The notes beneath the pieces are model-generated. The model ran no database searches. It had not been told where the DNA came from and worked only from the letters and a program-made list of their open reading frames with translations. A program made the position numbers and the translations under genes. From the NCBI GenBank assembly GCA_964511665.1, contig CAZEHA010000052.1, positions 1-24,948 of the forward strand: 24,948 bases of DNA, given 5' to 3'. Positions 1 through 6,830 of the stretch are shown piece by piece. The first letter of the stretch is position 1; every line of letters starts with the position of its first letter. This DNA is from JAGOEF01 sp964511665 (lineage in GTDB: Bacteria > Bacteroidota > Bacteroidia > Bacteroidales > ML635J-15).

Positions 1-89
1 GCACCTACGACGATGCCAACGGCAACAAGCGTTACATCACCGAAATCGTAGTCGATGAGGTGTTGTTCCGCAGCCGCCAGGCAGCCTGA
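1..89 (+). CDS. ssb: Single-stranded DNA-binding protein, C-terminal fragment
   Basis: The frame is open from the window edge to a TGA at 87-89. The last 28 residues include GNKRYITEIVVDEVLF, which matches the final beta strand of the OB fold in bacterial SSB proteins (compare the usual G-x-K-R-Y-T-T-E-I-V motif). SSB coats single-stranded DNA during replication, repair and recombination. The protein stops about six residues after the OB fold, with RSRQAA. It therefore lacks the glycine-rich linker and acidic DDxPF tail that recruits partner proteins in the main housekeeping SSB, which suggests a short paralogue. The 5' part is outside the window, so length and start cannot be judged. The identification rests on a short but characteristic segment. 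Confidence 0.7.
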   Translation, partial: TYDDANGNKRYITEIVVDEVLFRSRQAA

Positions 90-134
90 AAGCCGCCGGC
101 AGGGGCCTTAGCCCTTGTGTTGCCCTATTCAATG

Positions 135-173
135 CAATGCACACTTGAAAGCAACAGGTGTGCATTGTTTTTT
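135..173 (+). terminator. Rho-independent terminator after ssb
   Basis: CAATGCACAC (135-144) pairs perfectly with GTGTGCATTG (158-167), giving a 10-bp stem with a 13-base loop. Six T residues follow directly (168-173). It lies 45 bases after the ssb stop codon, so it most likely ends ssb transcription. Confidence 0.85.
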
Positions 174-201
174 GTTAGCTCATTCGAATAGCCTATCTTT
201 G
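171..201 (+). promoter_or_regulatory. Bacteroidota-type promoter for the response regulator
   Basis: TATCTTTG at 194-201 is a perfect match to the Bacteroidota -7 consensus TAnnTTTG. TTTG at 171-174 supplies a -33 TTG box, with 19 bases between the boxes as expected for the primary sigma factor of this phylum. The predicted transcript would start about 14 bases before the ATG at 222. The -33 box overlaps the T-tract of the ssb terminator. Confidence 0.6.
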
Positions 202-221
202 AATTTTGCAATTTGGCAGTT

Positions 222-836
222 ATGATACGAGTACTTATAATTGAAGATCACCCCATGCTTGCCGAAGGCTTGAAAGCTTCGTTTTTACAGGCACCTGATA
301 TCGATGTGCTTGGTGTGGCTTTTACGGGAGCCGAGGCAATAGATATGTTTGTTAAGCATCGCCCCGATGTGGTTATTCTCGATTTACGCCTGCCCGATAC
401 GAGTGGCGAGGTGCTGGCCGAAAAACTGCGAGCAATCGATGCCGGGTGCCGCATTGTGGTGCTTACATCGCATGCGCAAAGCTTTCATATTGCAAGAATG
501 CTCACCATAGGAGTGAATGCGTATTTGCTGAAAAGCTGCCAATTCAACGAAATACTTCAGGCCGTTGAAGCAGTGGCCGCCGGCAACAGCTTCTTTTGCA
601 ACGAGGCTATGCTGGTAATGAACCAATCTTCGGAACAGCGAAGCACCGTAACAAAACGAGAACTGGAGGTACTTAAGCTCATTGTTGCCGGACTAACCAA
701 CCATGAAATAGCCGACAAATTGTTTATCAGTCCGCTTACCGTTGACAGCCACCGCAAAAACCTATTGCTGAAATTCAACGTAAGAAACACAGCAGCATTG
801 GTTGGTGCCGCAACTGTTCAGGGGTATATAGAGTAA
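222..836 (+). CDS. NarL/FixJ-family (LuxR-type) response regulator
   Basis: This is a two-component response regulator that binds DNA when phosphorylated. The receiver domain covers about residues 1-118, with the acidic pair E8/D9, the phospho-acceptor D54 in VVILDLRLPD, the switch residue T82 and the conserved K104. A LuxR/GerE helix-turn-helix follows at about residues 140-200 (KRELEVLKLIVAGLTNHEIA and TVDSHRKNLL). The total of 204 residues is normal for the family. An in-frame TTG at 213 would add three residues, but the ATG at 222 matches the usual family start (MIRVLIIEDH) and sits just behind the promoter. No sensor kinase is present in the window, so it is an orphan here. A role in controlling the nearby glycan genes is possible but unsupported. 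Confidence 0.92.
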   Translation: MIRVLIIEDHPMLAEGLKASFLQAPDIDVLGVAFTGAEAIDMFVKHRPDVVILDLRLPDTSGEVLAEKLRAIDAGCRIVVLTSHAQSFHIARMLTIGVNAYLLKSCQFNEILQAVEAVAAGNSFFCNEAMLVMNQSSEQRSTVTKRELEVLKLIVAGLTNHEIADKLFISPLTVDSHRKNLLLKFNVRNTAALVGAATVQGYIE

Positions 837-845
837 CCAAACCAC

Positions 846-929
846 CGTAGAGACGCGATTTATCGCGTCTGGTTAGCAGGCCTTGAATTGCCGGTTGGGT
901 TTGAGACGTGGGGAATCACGTTTCTACGG
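846..929. repeat. Small hairpin-rich repeat element (MITE/REP-like)
   Basis: The 84-bp stretch is bounded by near-perfect inverted ends: CCGTAGAGACG (846-856) and CGTTTCTACGG (919-929), 10 of 11 bases complementary. Inside are two adjacent hairpins. The first is AGACGCGAT-TT-ATCGCGTCT (851-870), a perfect 9-bp stem. The second is GAGACGTG with CACGTTTC (903-925), with one wobble. It starts ten bases after the response regulator stop codon. No gene is encoded and no clear target-site duplication is visible. The core sequence resembles dispersed GTAGAGACGCG-type repeats I recall from other bacterial genomes. Copy number in this genome cannot be seen from one window. Confidence 0.6.
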
Positions 930-973
930 GTTATGGAATTATTGTGAATTCTTTTCTTTTTCTTCGACTACGC

Positions 974-1387
974 CTAGCTTAAATGAAATTTTAAGGTTGA
1001 AATCATATTCTCTCTTTCCATCGAAAATGTTTTGCTTTTATCGTTACTGTATTCAAGCAAAAACAGCGCTTTTTCGTAATACTTCAGCGATTCGTCGCCC
1101 GTGGTTGTGGTTGCCATGCCAATAATAACATCGGCAAACATATCGAGGTTATCGGGATCGAACCCCTTGAATTGGTTCATATAGCAAGCCGAATCGGAAG
1201 CATTCATTACCATAAATGCTTCAATATCGAAGTTCAGTTGTTCCTTCAGCATGTTTTTTGCATTGCTGTTATGCTTTTCGGCGCGAACCGCCATATTCTC
1301 GCTTCCGCCTGTCAAGGCAACCCGGATGGCTCTCAGTATCAGCCCGATTTTTTCGATTTCGCGCAATAAGTAATCTTTTTGTTCCAT
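974..1387 (-). CDS. Conserved-looking hypothetical protein downstream of manA
   Basis: I do not recognise this 137-residue protein with certainty. It starts MEQKDYLLREIEKIGLILRA and is predicted to be almost wholly alpha-helical. It has no signal peptide, no membrane segment and no obvious catalytic motif. Near residues 100-112 the segment DESLKYYEKALFLLEY resembles a single TPR-type helix pair. The ATG lies 23 bases after the manA stop on the same strand, so the two are probably co-transcribed. The strand-specific open frame and the good start support a real gene. Its function is unknown, and soluble cytoplasmic location is an inference from the lack of export signals. Confidence 0.7.
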   Translation of the reverse strand: MEQKDYLLREIEKIGLILRAIRVALTGGSENMAVRAEKHNSNAKNMLKEQLNFDIEAFMVMNASDSACYMNQFKGFDPDNLDMFADVIIGMATTTTGDESLKYYEKALFLLEYSNDKSKTFSMERENMISTLKFHLS

Positions 1388-1410
1388 TTCAAGTTGTTGT
1401 TATCGCCGGT

Positions 1411-2400
1411 TTACTGCATATCGGTTTCAGTGTTGAGATACACTTCGAGCATTTCGGCATAGCCATCGGGTATCATGTTTATTTCGGTAATAACAGCCGG
1501 AATAAGCATGGTTTCGCCTTTTGCAAGCCGATAACTTTCACCCTGGCATTCAATTTGGCAGACCCCAACACTGCATATCAGCACTACAAAACTCTCGATG
1601 TGGGCATAGTCGCGTTGCAAGGTATTCAGCAAACACACAATATTGCATGCAAAGTGCGGTGTGTGAATTATTGGGCTGCTGGCATCGGGTTGTTTCGTAT
1701 AGGCTGTTTTTGGATGCGTGGTTGCTGTGTAGTCGAGCACTTCGGCAGCCTGTTGTAAGTGCAATTCGCGTGAATTGCCGTTTTCGTCGGTTCTGTCGTA
1801 ATCCCATAGCCTGAAGGTAATATCGCTGCTTTGCTGTATTTCGGCAAGCACAATGCCTTTGCCAATGGTATGAATTCTTCCGGCAGGCATGTAAAATACA
1901 TCGCCGGGCTTTACCATTACGCGGTTCACTATCGATTCAATATTGCCCGACAACAATGTTTCGCTGAATATTTCGGGCGAAACCTGCCGGTTAAAACCCG
2001 ACACAAGCGAAGCATCGGGCTGGGCAGCCAGAATATACCACAACTCCGACTTTCCGTAGGCACGGTGGTGTTCAAAGGCATAATCGTCGTTAGGGTGAAC
2101 CTGAAACGACAGGTCACTATTGGCATCAATAAGCTTAATGAGCAACGGAAAATCGCAGCCGAATTTTTCGTAAACGGCATCGCCAACCAGCTCGCCCATA
2201 TACACTTCGGTAAGTTCCTGAATATTGTTGCCCGATAAATAGCCATTGGCCACTACCGAAATATTGTCGGGCAAACACGATATCTCCCAGCTTTCGCCAC
2301 ACATTTCGGGGGCTTTGCTTTTGCCGTAGTGTTGCTTCAATTCTTGGCCACCCCAGATGCGTTTTTTGTATATCGGATGAAATTTTAAAGGATAAAGCAT
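1411..2400 (-). CDS. manA: Mannose-6-phosphate isomerase, class I (cupin type)
   Basis: This enzyme interconverts fructose 6-phosphate and mannose 6-phosphate in the cytoplasm, the entry step to GDP-mannose. The 329-residue length fits the short bacterial class I family. The zinc ligands are visible: Q100 and H102 in FQVHPND, E119 in KSELWY and H177 in PAGRIHTIG. The N-terminal KRIWGG and GESWEIS motifs are also typical. The ATG at 2400 is divergent from udk. A possible promoter lies 33 bases upstream. The link to the locus is plausible: Gmd and Fcl, about 17 kb away, use GDP-mannose as substrate. The enzyme may equally serve general mannose metabolism. Confidence 0.93.
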   Translation of the reverse strand: MLYPLKFHPIYKKRIWGGQELKQHYGKSKAPEMCGESWEISCLPDNISVVANGYLSGNNIQELTEVYMGELVGDAVYEKFGCDFPLLIKLIDANSDLSFQVHPNDDYAFEHHRAYGKSELWYILAAQPDASLVSGFNRQVSPEIFSETLLSGNIESIVNRVMVKPGDVFYMPAGRIHTIGKGIVLAEIQQSSDITFRLWDYDRTDENGNSRELHLQQAAEVLDYTATTHPKTAYTKQPDASSPIIHTPHFACNIVCLLNTLQRDYAHIESFVVLICSVGVCQIECQGESYRLAKGETMLIPAVITEINMIPDGYAEMLEVYLNTETDMQ

Positions 2401-2432
2401 TTTTCTAAACTAAAATCTGTACTTTTATTGGT

Positions 2433-2440
2433 CAAAATTA
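2433..2440 (-). promoter_or_regulatory. Possible -7 box for manA
   Basis: On the minus strand the bases read TAATTTTG, a perfect match to TAnnTTTG, 32 bases upstream of the manA ATG. I find no TTG -33 box at the right distance, so support rests on one box only. The same 60-base gap must also hold the promoter for udk on the other strand. The closest match there is TACTTTTA at 2420-2427, which departs from consensus at the last base. Confidence 0.35.
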
Positions 2441-2460
2441 CATTAATTTTTCTTATTGTT

Positions 2461-3072
2461 ATGCTTATTATTGGAATAGCAGGCGGCACAGGATCGGGAA
2501 AAACCACTGTAGTACAAAAAATCATGGAGCGCCTACCGGCCAGCGAGGTGGCTGTAATACCCCAGGATTCTTACTACTGCGACAACTCGCACCTGCCCGT
2601 AGAAGAACGCCAGGAAATTAATTTCGACCATCCCGACGCCATAGAATGGCCGCTGCTTATCGATCACATCAAACGCCTTAAACGAGGCGAAATCGTGCAG
2701 CAACCCATGTATTCGTATCTAAGTTGCACCCGACGCGAAGAAACCATTCCCGTAGCCCCACACAAGGTAATTATTATTGAAGGCATTCTTATTTTGGGAA
2801 ACAAAGAGTTGCGAAACCTGATGAACCTGAAAGTGTTTGTTGATGCCGATGCCGACGACCGCCTAAGCCGTGTTATTCAGCGCGATATTATCGAAAGGGG
2901 GCGTTCGGTGAGCAAGGTTCTCGAGCGATACGAAAAAACCGTAAAACCATCGCATCTTCAATTTATTGAACCCACCAAGCGATATGCCGACCTTATTGTG
3001 CCTCAAGGAGGAAACAACCATGTGGCTATCGATTTACTCACCCATTTCATCGAAATGAAACTTAAAATATAA
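2461..3072 (+). CDS. udk: Uridine kinase
   Basis: Uridine kinase phosphorylates uridine and cytidine with ATP or GTP in the pyrimidine salvage pathway. The 203-residue protein starts MLIIGIAGGTGSGKTT, with the P-loop GGTGSGKT at residues 8-15. It continues with the substrate-site motif PQDSYYCD, NFDHPDAIEW, and the lid-region RDIIERGRS. A longer frame from a TTG at 2428 would add an 11-residue hydrophobic leader, but family members begin right at the P-loop strand, so I chose the ATG at 2461. It is followed after four bases by the exonuclease gene, implying co-transcription. Confidence 0.93.
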   Translation: MLIIGIAGGTGSGKTTVVQKIMERLPASEVAVIPQDSYYCDNSHLPVEERQEINFDHPDAIEWPLLIDHIKRLKRGEIVQQPMYSYLSCTRREETIPVAPHKVIIIEGILILGNKELRNLMNLKVFVDADADDRLSRVIQRDIIERGRSVSKVLERYEKTVKPSHLQFIEPTKRYADLIVPQGGNNHVAIDLLTHFIEMKLKI

Positions 3073-3076
3073 AACT

Positions 3077-3787
3077 ATGAATATTACTTTGCAGCACATC
3101 ATGTTTATCGATATCGAAACGGTTCCTTTATGCCAATCGTACGATATGCTCAGCGACGATTATAAAAAATTCTGGGATCGCAAATCGTCGTTTTTCAGAG
3201 CCGAAACCGAAACCGCCGGCGATGTTTATCAGCGTGCAGGTATTTATGCCGAATTCGGTAAAATTGTATGCATTTCGGTAGGCCTGATTGTTGAACGCGA
3301 CGGTGCTAAAATATTCCGACAAAAATCGTTCGCCGACGACGACGAAAAAGCCCTGCTGATTGATTTTGCAAAAATGATATCCGACTTCTCGCCCAAAGGC
3401 GATAAAGTGTTTTGCGGCCACAATATCCGCGAGTTCGATATGCCTTATATTTCGCGGCGCATGATTCTTCATGGCATTGCATTGCCTCCCATGCTCGACC
3501 TGCAAGGCAAAAAACCCTGGGATGTTCACCACATCGACACCCTCGATTTATGGAAATTTGGCGATTACAAAAACTATACTTCGCTCGACCTGCTGGCACA
3601 TTTGTTTGATATACCCACACCCAAAGACGATATCGACGGCAGTCAGGTAGCACGGGTATATTACGAAGAAAACGACCTGAATCGCATTGTTACCTACTGC
3701 GAAAAAGACGTTCTCACAGTAGCGCGTTTGTATCTCAAATTCAGGCTGATGCCCGGTATTCCCGACGAAAATGTTGTAAAAGCCTAG
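3077..3787 (+). CDS. DEDDy-type 3'-5' exonuclease, PolB exonuclease-like
   Basis: The protein is a predicted stand-alone 3'-5' exonuclease of the DnaQ-like/RNase H fold, related to the proofreading domain of family B polymerases (the group often labelled DNA_pol_B_exo2). Visible catalytic residues are D12 and E14 in FIDIET, D121 in GHNIREFDMPYI, and Y207 with D211 in YCEKD, which completes a DEDDy set. Its 236 residues contain no polymerase domain. It begins four bases after udk. Its stop codon is part of the palindrome CTAG (3784-3787), which also contains the stop codon of the convergent gene. The nucleic acid substrate is unknown. Confidence 0.85.
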   Translation: MNITLQHIMFIDIETVPLCQSYDMLSDDYKKFWDRKSSFFRAETETAGDVYQRAGIYAEFGKIVCISVGLIVERDGAKIFRQKSFADDDEKALLIDFAKMISDFSPKGDKVFCGHNIREFDMPYISRRMILHGIALPPMLDLQGKKPWDVHHIDTLDLWKFGDYKNYTSLDLLAHLFDIPTPKDDIDGSQVARVYYEENDLNRIVTYCEKDVLTVARLYLKFRLMPGIPDENVVKA

Positions 3788-5244
3788 CCCCGACGCAAGA
3801 TTTCGCGTTTCAGTTTCGACAACGCTTTCCGAAATCGGTATTTTCTGTAATTCACTTCGTGGCCACGATGAATTTCTACTTCGTTATGCCCGGGCCAGCT
3901 CAATGCAAACAGGGCTTTGTAAATATCGTTGTCAACATGCTTTTTGTGCTTCGGGTGCACCGACATGGCAATAAGCCAAATCAAACGATTGTTCCAAGGT
4001 TCAAACACCTCCTGAATCATATCCCAGTCGCTGCGGTTGGTCGAATTCCATCGCCCCATGCGCTGCTCCATAAAAAACAAATCTTCTACACGTAAATTCA
4101 TATGCTTCTGCACGCGGCGCGGACCAACAATCCACTCCGAAATTTCGTTGTGTGCAAAAGCCAGATGCCCGTAATCGGTAAAGTGCTTCACGTCGTGCAC
4201 ATCGGGAATATAAGGAACATAGGCATAGCGCTGCCGGGCTATTTCGTTCATTACACTTTGCACCGACAGGTATTGCTGCGGATATTCACAAAACATATTA
4301 TACGCCATCTCGAAATAGGTAGGCTTAAAGTTGGCGTTGTTTGCACGGTAAATATCCCGAAACTGTGCATCTTGATGCTCATAATGTTCAATAACCAAAT
4401 GCTGCATTGCCATGTGCTGCGCCAGTTTTGCCGGTATTTCAATGTCTTTCGAATTGTGGCTCAGTTTGCTGTTTCTTATGGTGTAAATATAAAATGGCAC
4501 CGTGCCATAGTTTTTAAAATACCCAATGGTAAGCCGGCTGTCGGCCCCCGAGGTGGTTCCGAGTATATAATCGCGATAACGTGTTGCCAATGCTGCCGGG
4601 GTTTTTTGCAGAATTTCGTGAAGCATATTCACACTGTCGCGAAACACCATGTTGAGCCGTTGCTGAGGCCAGAAACGCGAAACATTGCGCGTGGTTATAT
4701 GGTAGTAGGTGTTTGGAATAAGGCATTTAATTTCGTCGTAATTGGTAGCCGTATTCGGAAACCAGGTGGCGTCGGCATGCTTTATTTGTTGCACAAATTC
4801 CGATTGAACCCGCGCCGAGCGTTGTACTCCCAAAACACGGGCCAGCAGCATTTCCGACGAAGCAATCAGCAGTTTTGAACCGCTATTGTAGTAAACCTGC
4901 CGCATTCCGGTGGCATCGTTAAAAATCAAACTGTCGTTTTCGTCGCTGTAGAAAAGTGCCCAGCGCCCTCCCGACGGAAAGGTATTTTTAATAAACCCAT
5001 GGCTGTCGACTGATTCTTCGAGATACTTCAGCAATAGTTCTTTGTCGTTAAACATTGGATAGCGGTAGTCGATAATGTACCCAAACAACATCACACTTCG
5101 TGTACCCACCGCTACTTGTTGGCAGGCTAAATCGCTATGGCAATACACATGCCGCTTGTTAAAAACACAATGACTGAACGAGCCGGCAATTTCTTCTTCT
5201 TGTTCCGATATTAAAAACTGGCGCCTATACAGCAATTGTTCCAT
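3784..5244 (-). CDS. Asparagine-synthase-like protein lacking the Ntn cysteine
   Basis: The layout resembles AsnB. An N-terminal glutamine-amidotransferase-like half includes FPSGGRWALFY (89-99) and ATGMRQVYY (111-119), equivalent to the usual G-R-F-A and L-G-I-R-P-L-Y-Y segments. An ATP-pyrophosphatase-like half follows with TSGADSR at 231-237, equivalent to SGGxDS. EIKCLIPNTYYHI before it matches the G-I-x-x-L-x-P-G-x-x linker. The expected Cys2 nucleophile is absent: the protein begins MEQLLYRR, and an in-frame stop nine bases upstream excludes a longer form. Glutamine-dependent ammonia production by the usual mechanism is therefore unlikely. It lies 13 bases after the flippase gene, so a role in glycan amidation or another ATP-dependent ligation is an inference. 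Confidence 0.75.
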   Translation of the reverse strand: MEQLLYRRQFLISEQEEEIAGSFSHCVFNKRHVYCHSDLACQQVAVGTRSVMLFGYIIDYRYPMFNDKELLLKYLEESVDSHGFIKNTFPSGGRWALFYSDENDSLIFNDATGMRQVYYNSGSKLLIASSEMLLARVLGVQRSARVQSEFVQQIKHADATWFPNTATNYDEIKCLIPNTYYHITTRNVSRFWPQQRLNMVFRDSVNMLHEILQKTPAALATRYRDYILGTTSGADSRLTIGYFKNYGTVPFYIYTIRNSKLSHNSKDIEIPAKLAQHMAMQHLVIEHYEHQDAQFRDIYRANNANFKPTYFEMAYNMFCEYPQQYLSVQSVMNEIARQRYAYVPYIPDVHDVKHFTDYGHLAFAHNEISEWIVGPRRVQKHMNLRVEDLFFMEQRMGRWNSTNRSDWDMIQEVFEPWNNRLIWLIAMSVHPKHKKHVDNDIYKALFALSWPGHNEVEIHRGHEVNYRKYRFRKALSKLKREILRRG

Positions 5245-5257
5245 ATTGATTTACAAA

Positions 5258-6715
5258 CTATTGTTTTTTAAATTTTTTCATAAAGTCTTTTGCCATGGCA
5301 CGGGGTTGTAAATTCATCGACAGCAGCATGCGATACAAAGCAACAACAAACAGTGCACAAATTCCCAGTTTCACCAACAGCACATACACATAGGGTATGG
5401 GCAGGTAATGCACAAAGGCCAGGCTACTGCAAACCAGCACCACAGCAACTATGTTGAAGGTGTCGAATTTAAAATCGGTGCTTCGCATGGCTATCACAAT
5501 TTGAATAATGCTTAGTGCCAAAAAGCCGGAGTTTCGGGCTACCAATGCCCAGTAGGCACTAAAAAAACTGGTAAATGCAAAACACAAACCCAGGTTTACA
5601 CCGAATCCCACAAAATTACTCACAAATAAGTATTTGGCATTTTTCTTTCCGTGATACACAAACATGGTGTACACCTGCCCAATAAAAATCACGAGCAGGC
5701 CTATGGTGGCCAACGGAATATATTTCCACGCCTCGAGAAGCTCGGGGTTGCTCGACAAAATGCTGAGTACCTCGTAGCCAAACATTGAAACCCCCAGGGC
5801 AAAAAAGCCCGCACCCCAGAATATAATGTTCAGTAATTTTTTGATGTAGGCATGATTGTCTTTCTTGAAATTCTCGTAGAACCATGGCGTAAAGGCAAAG
5901 TTAAACGACTCTTTGAACATCGAAAATATGGTCGAAAAAGTAATGGCTATGTAATAAATGCCACTAATTTCGACACCCATGGTGTGGTTCAGATAAATAG
6001 AATCGACACTACTGAGCAGAAAACCAGCCAAAAAGAATGGTATCAGCGGAATACTGAATTTAAGCACCGGTTTTATAATGGCTTTGTCTATTTTCAGAAC
6101 CGTTTTTCGGTAATACGCCACAAAAGCATACACGGCAAATACCGACGAGCACACCAGCGTGCTGATAATAACACCCAGGGCATCCATGCCAAATCCTACC
6201 ACAAACAACAAATTCAGCCCTATGTTTGACCCGAAGAATGCCATGTCGAGCCGGAATACTTTTTTGCCCACATGTTTGGCCATGAGCAAGCCTTTGTATT
6301 GTTCGTAAATAATCAGAAATGGGATATAAGCCAGTGCATAGGCCATATATGGGAAAAAGGCAATTTCGTTGAGCACCCCTCCAAACAATCCCTGCCCAAA
6401 GACAATCAGCAAGCCCGACAACAATAAATTGAAAAAGAAAGCAAGCAAAAACGCAGTTCCCATTAAGCGTTTTTCGTAGTTTTCCTGTTCGGCATCTTTT
6501 TCGTACAAATACCGGGTAATGCCTTTAGGCAACTGAAAACACGAGGTGCTAACAATTATGGTAACCAGCATCTGGGTTATCGACATTATGCCATAGTCGG
6601 CTTTGGTGAGATAGGCCGAAAATATAGGGAAGAAAATTATAGAGGAGGCACGCAGAATGATACTCGAAAACGAATAGAAAAACGTGTTCTTCAAAACATG
6701 TTTCAGCGTGGCCAT
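5258..6715 (-). CDS. Wzx-like polysaccharide flippase (MOP superfamily)
   Basis: This is a polytopic inner-membrane protein of about 485 residues with roughly 12-14 hydrophobic helices, the size and pattern of Wzx/RfbX-type flippases. Such proteins move undecaprenyl-linked oligosaccharide units across the inner membrane. The N-terminus, MATLKHVLKNTFFYSFSSII, followed by a basic loop and the FPIFSAYLTKADYG segment, is characteristic. The C-terminus is strongly basic (KDFMKKFKKQ). An upstream in-frame ATG at 6772 would add 19 residues. I prefer 6715 because the homologous part begins there and the extension overlaps the opposite promoter region. It is the first gene of a two-gene minus-strand unit with the asparagine-synthase-like gene. 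Confidence 0.87.
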   Translation of the reverse strand: MATLKHVLKNTFFYSFSSIILRASSIIFFPIFSAYLTKADYGIMSITQMLVTIIVSTSCFQLPKGITRYLYEKDAEQENYEKRLMGTAFLLAFFFNLLLSGLLIVFGQGLFGGVLNEIAFFPYMAYALAYIPFLIIYEQYKGLLMAKHVGKKVFRLDMAFFGSNIGLNLLFVVGFGMDALGVIISTLVCSSVFAVYAFVAYYRKTVLKIDKAIIKPVLKFSIPLIPFFLAGFLLSSVDSIYLNHTMGVEISGIYYIAITFSTIFSMFKESFNFAFTPWFYENFKKDNHAYIKKLLNIIFWGAGFFALGVSMFGYEVLSILSSNPELLEAWKYIPLATIGLLVIFIGQVYTMFVYHGKKNAKYLFVSNFVGFGVNLGLCFAFTSFFSAYWALVARNSGFLALSIIQIVIAMRSTDFKFDTFNIVAVVLVCSSLAFVHYLPIPYVYVLLVKLGICALFVVALYRMLLSMNLQPRAMAKDFMKKFKKQ

Positions 6716-6778
6716 CCCGTAATTTTTTGCAATGGTAGTCTGTTTTAGGCAAATATCAAAAAAAAACAGCATCAGGTT

Positions 6779-6810
6779 TTGTTTATTGCCTGGCTATTTA
6801 AGTACATTTG
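6779..6810 (+). promoter_or_regulatory. Bacteroidota-type promoter for the glycosyltransferase at 6831
   Basis: TACATTTG at 6803-6810 is a perfect TAnnTTTG -7 box. A TTG at 6779-6781 lies 21 bases upstream as the -33 box. The expected transcript would begin about 14 bases before the ATG at 6831. This also argues against an upstream in-frame ATG at 6732, which would lie before the promoter. Confidence 0.55.
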
Positions 6811-6830
6811 TGCCAAAATTATGTATCCGT

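Noticed and set aside
1216..1758. A 180-codon plus-strand open frame across manA and the 137-residue gene
   Set aside because: It is antisense to two convincing genes, and manA has all its zinc ligands in the minus-strand frame.
2428..2460. Hydrophobic N-terminal extension of uridine kinase from a TTG
   Set aside because: Family members start directly at the P-loop strand, so the leader is an artefact of reading upstream of the ATG at 2461.
4102..4878. A 258-codon plus-strand open frame
   Set aside because: It lies wholly antisense to the asparagine-synthase-like gene, which has recognisable motifs. Its translation shows no family pattern.
6716..6830. Longer starts for both the flippase (6772) and the glycosyltransferase (6732)
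   Set aside because: The two extensions would overlap each other and neither looks conserved. The plus-strand promoter at 6779-6810 lies downstream of the ATG at 6732.
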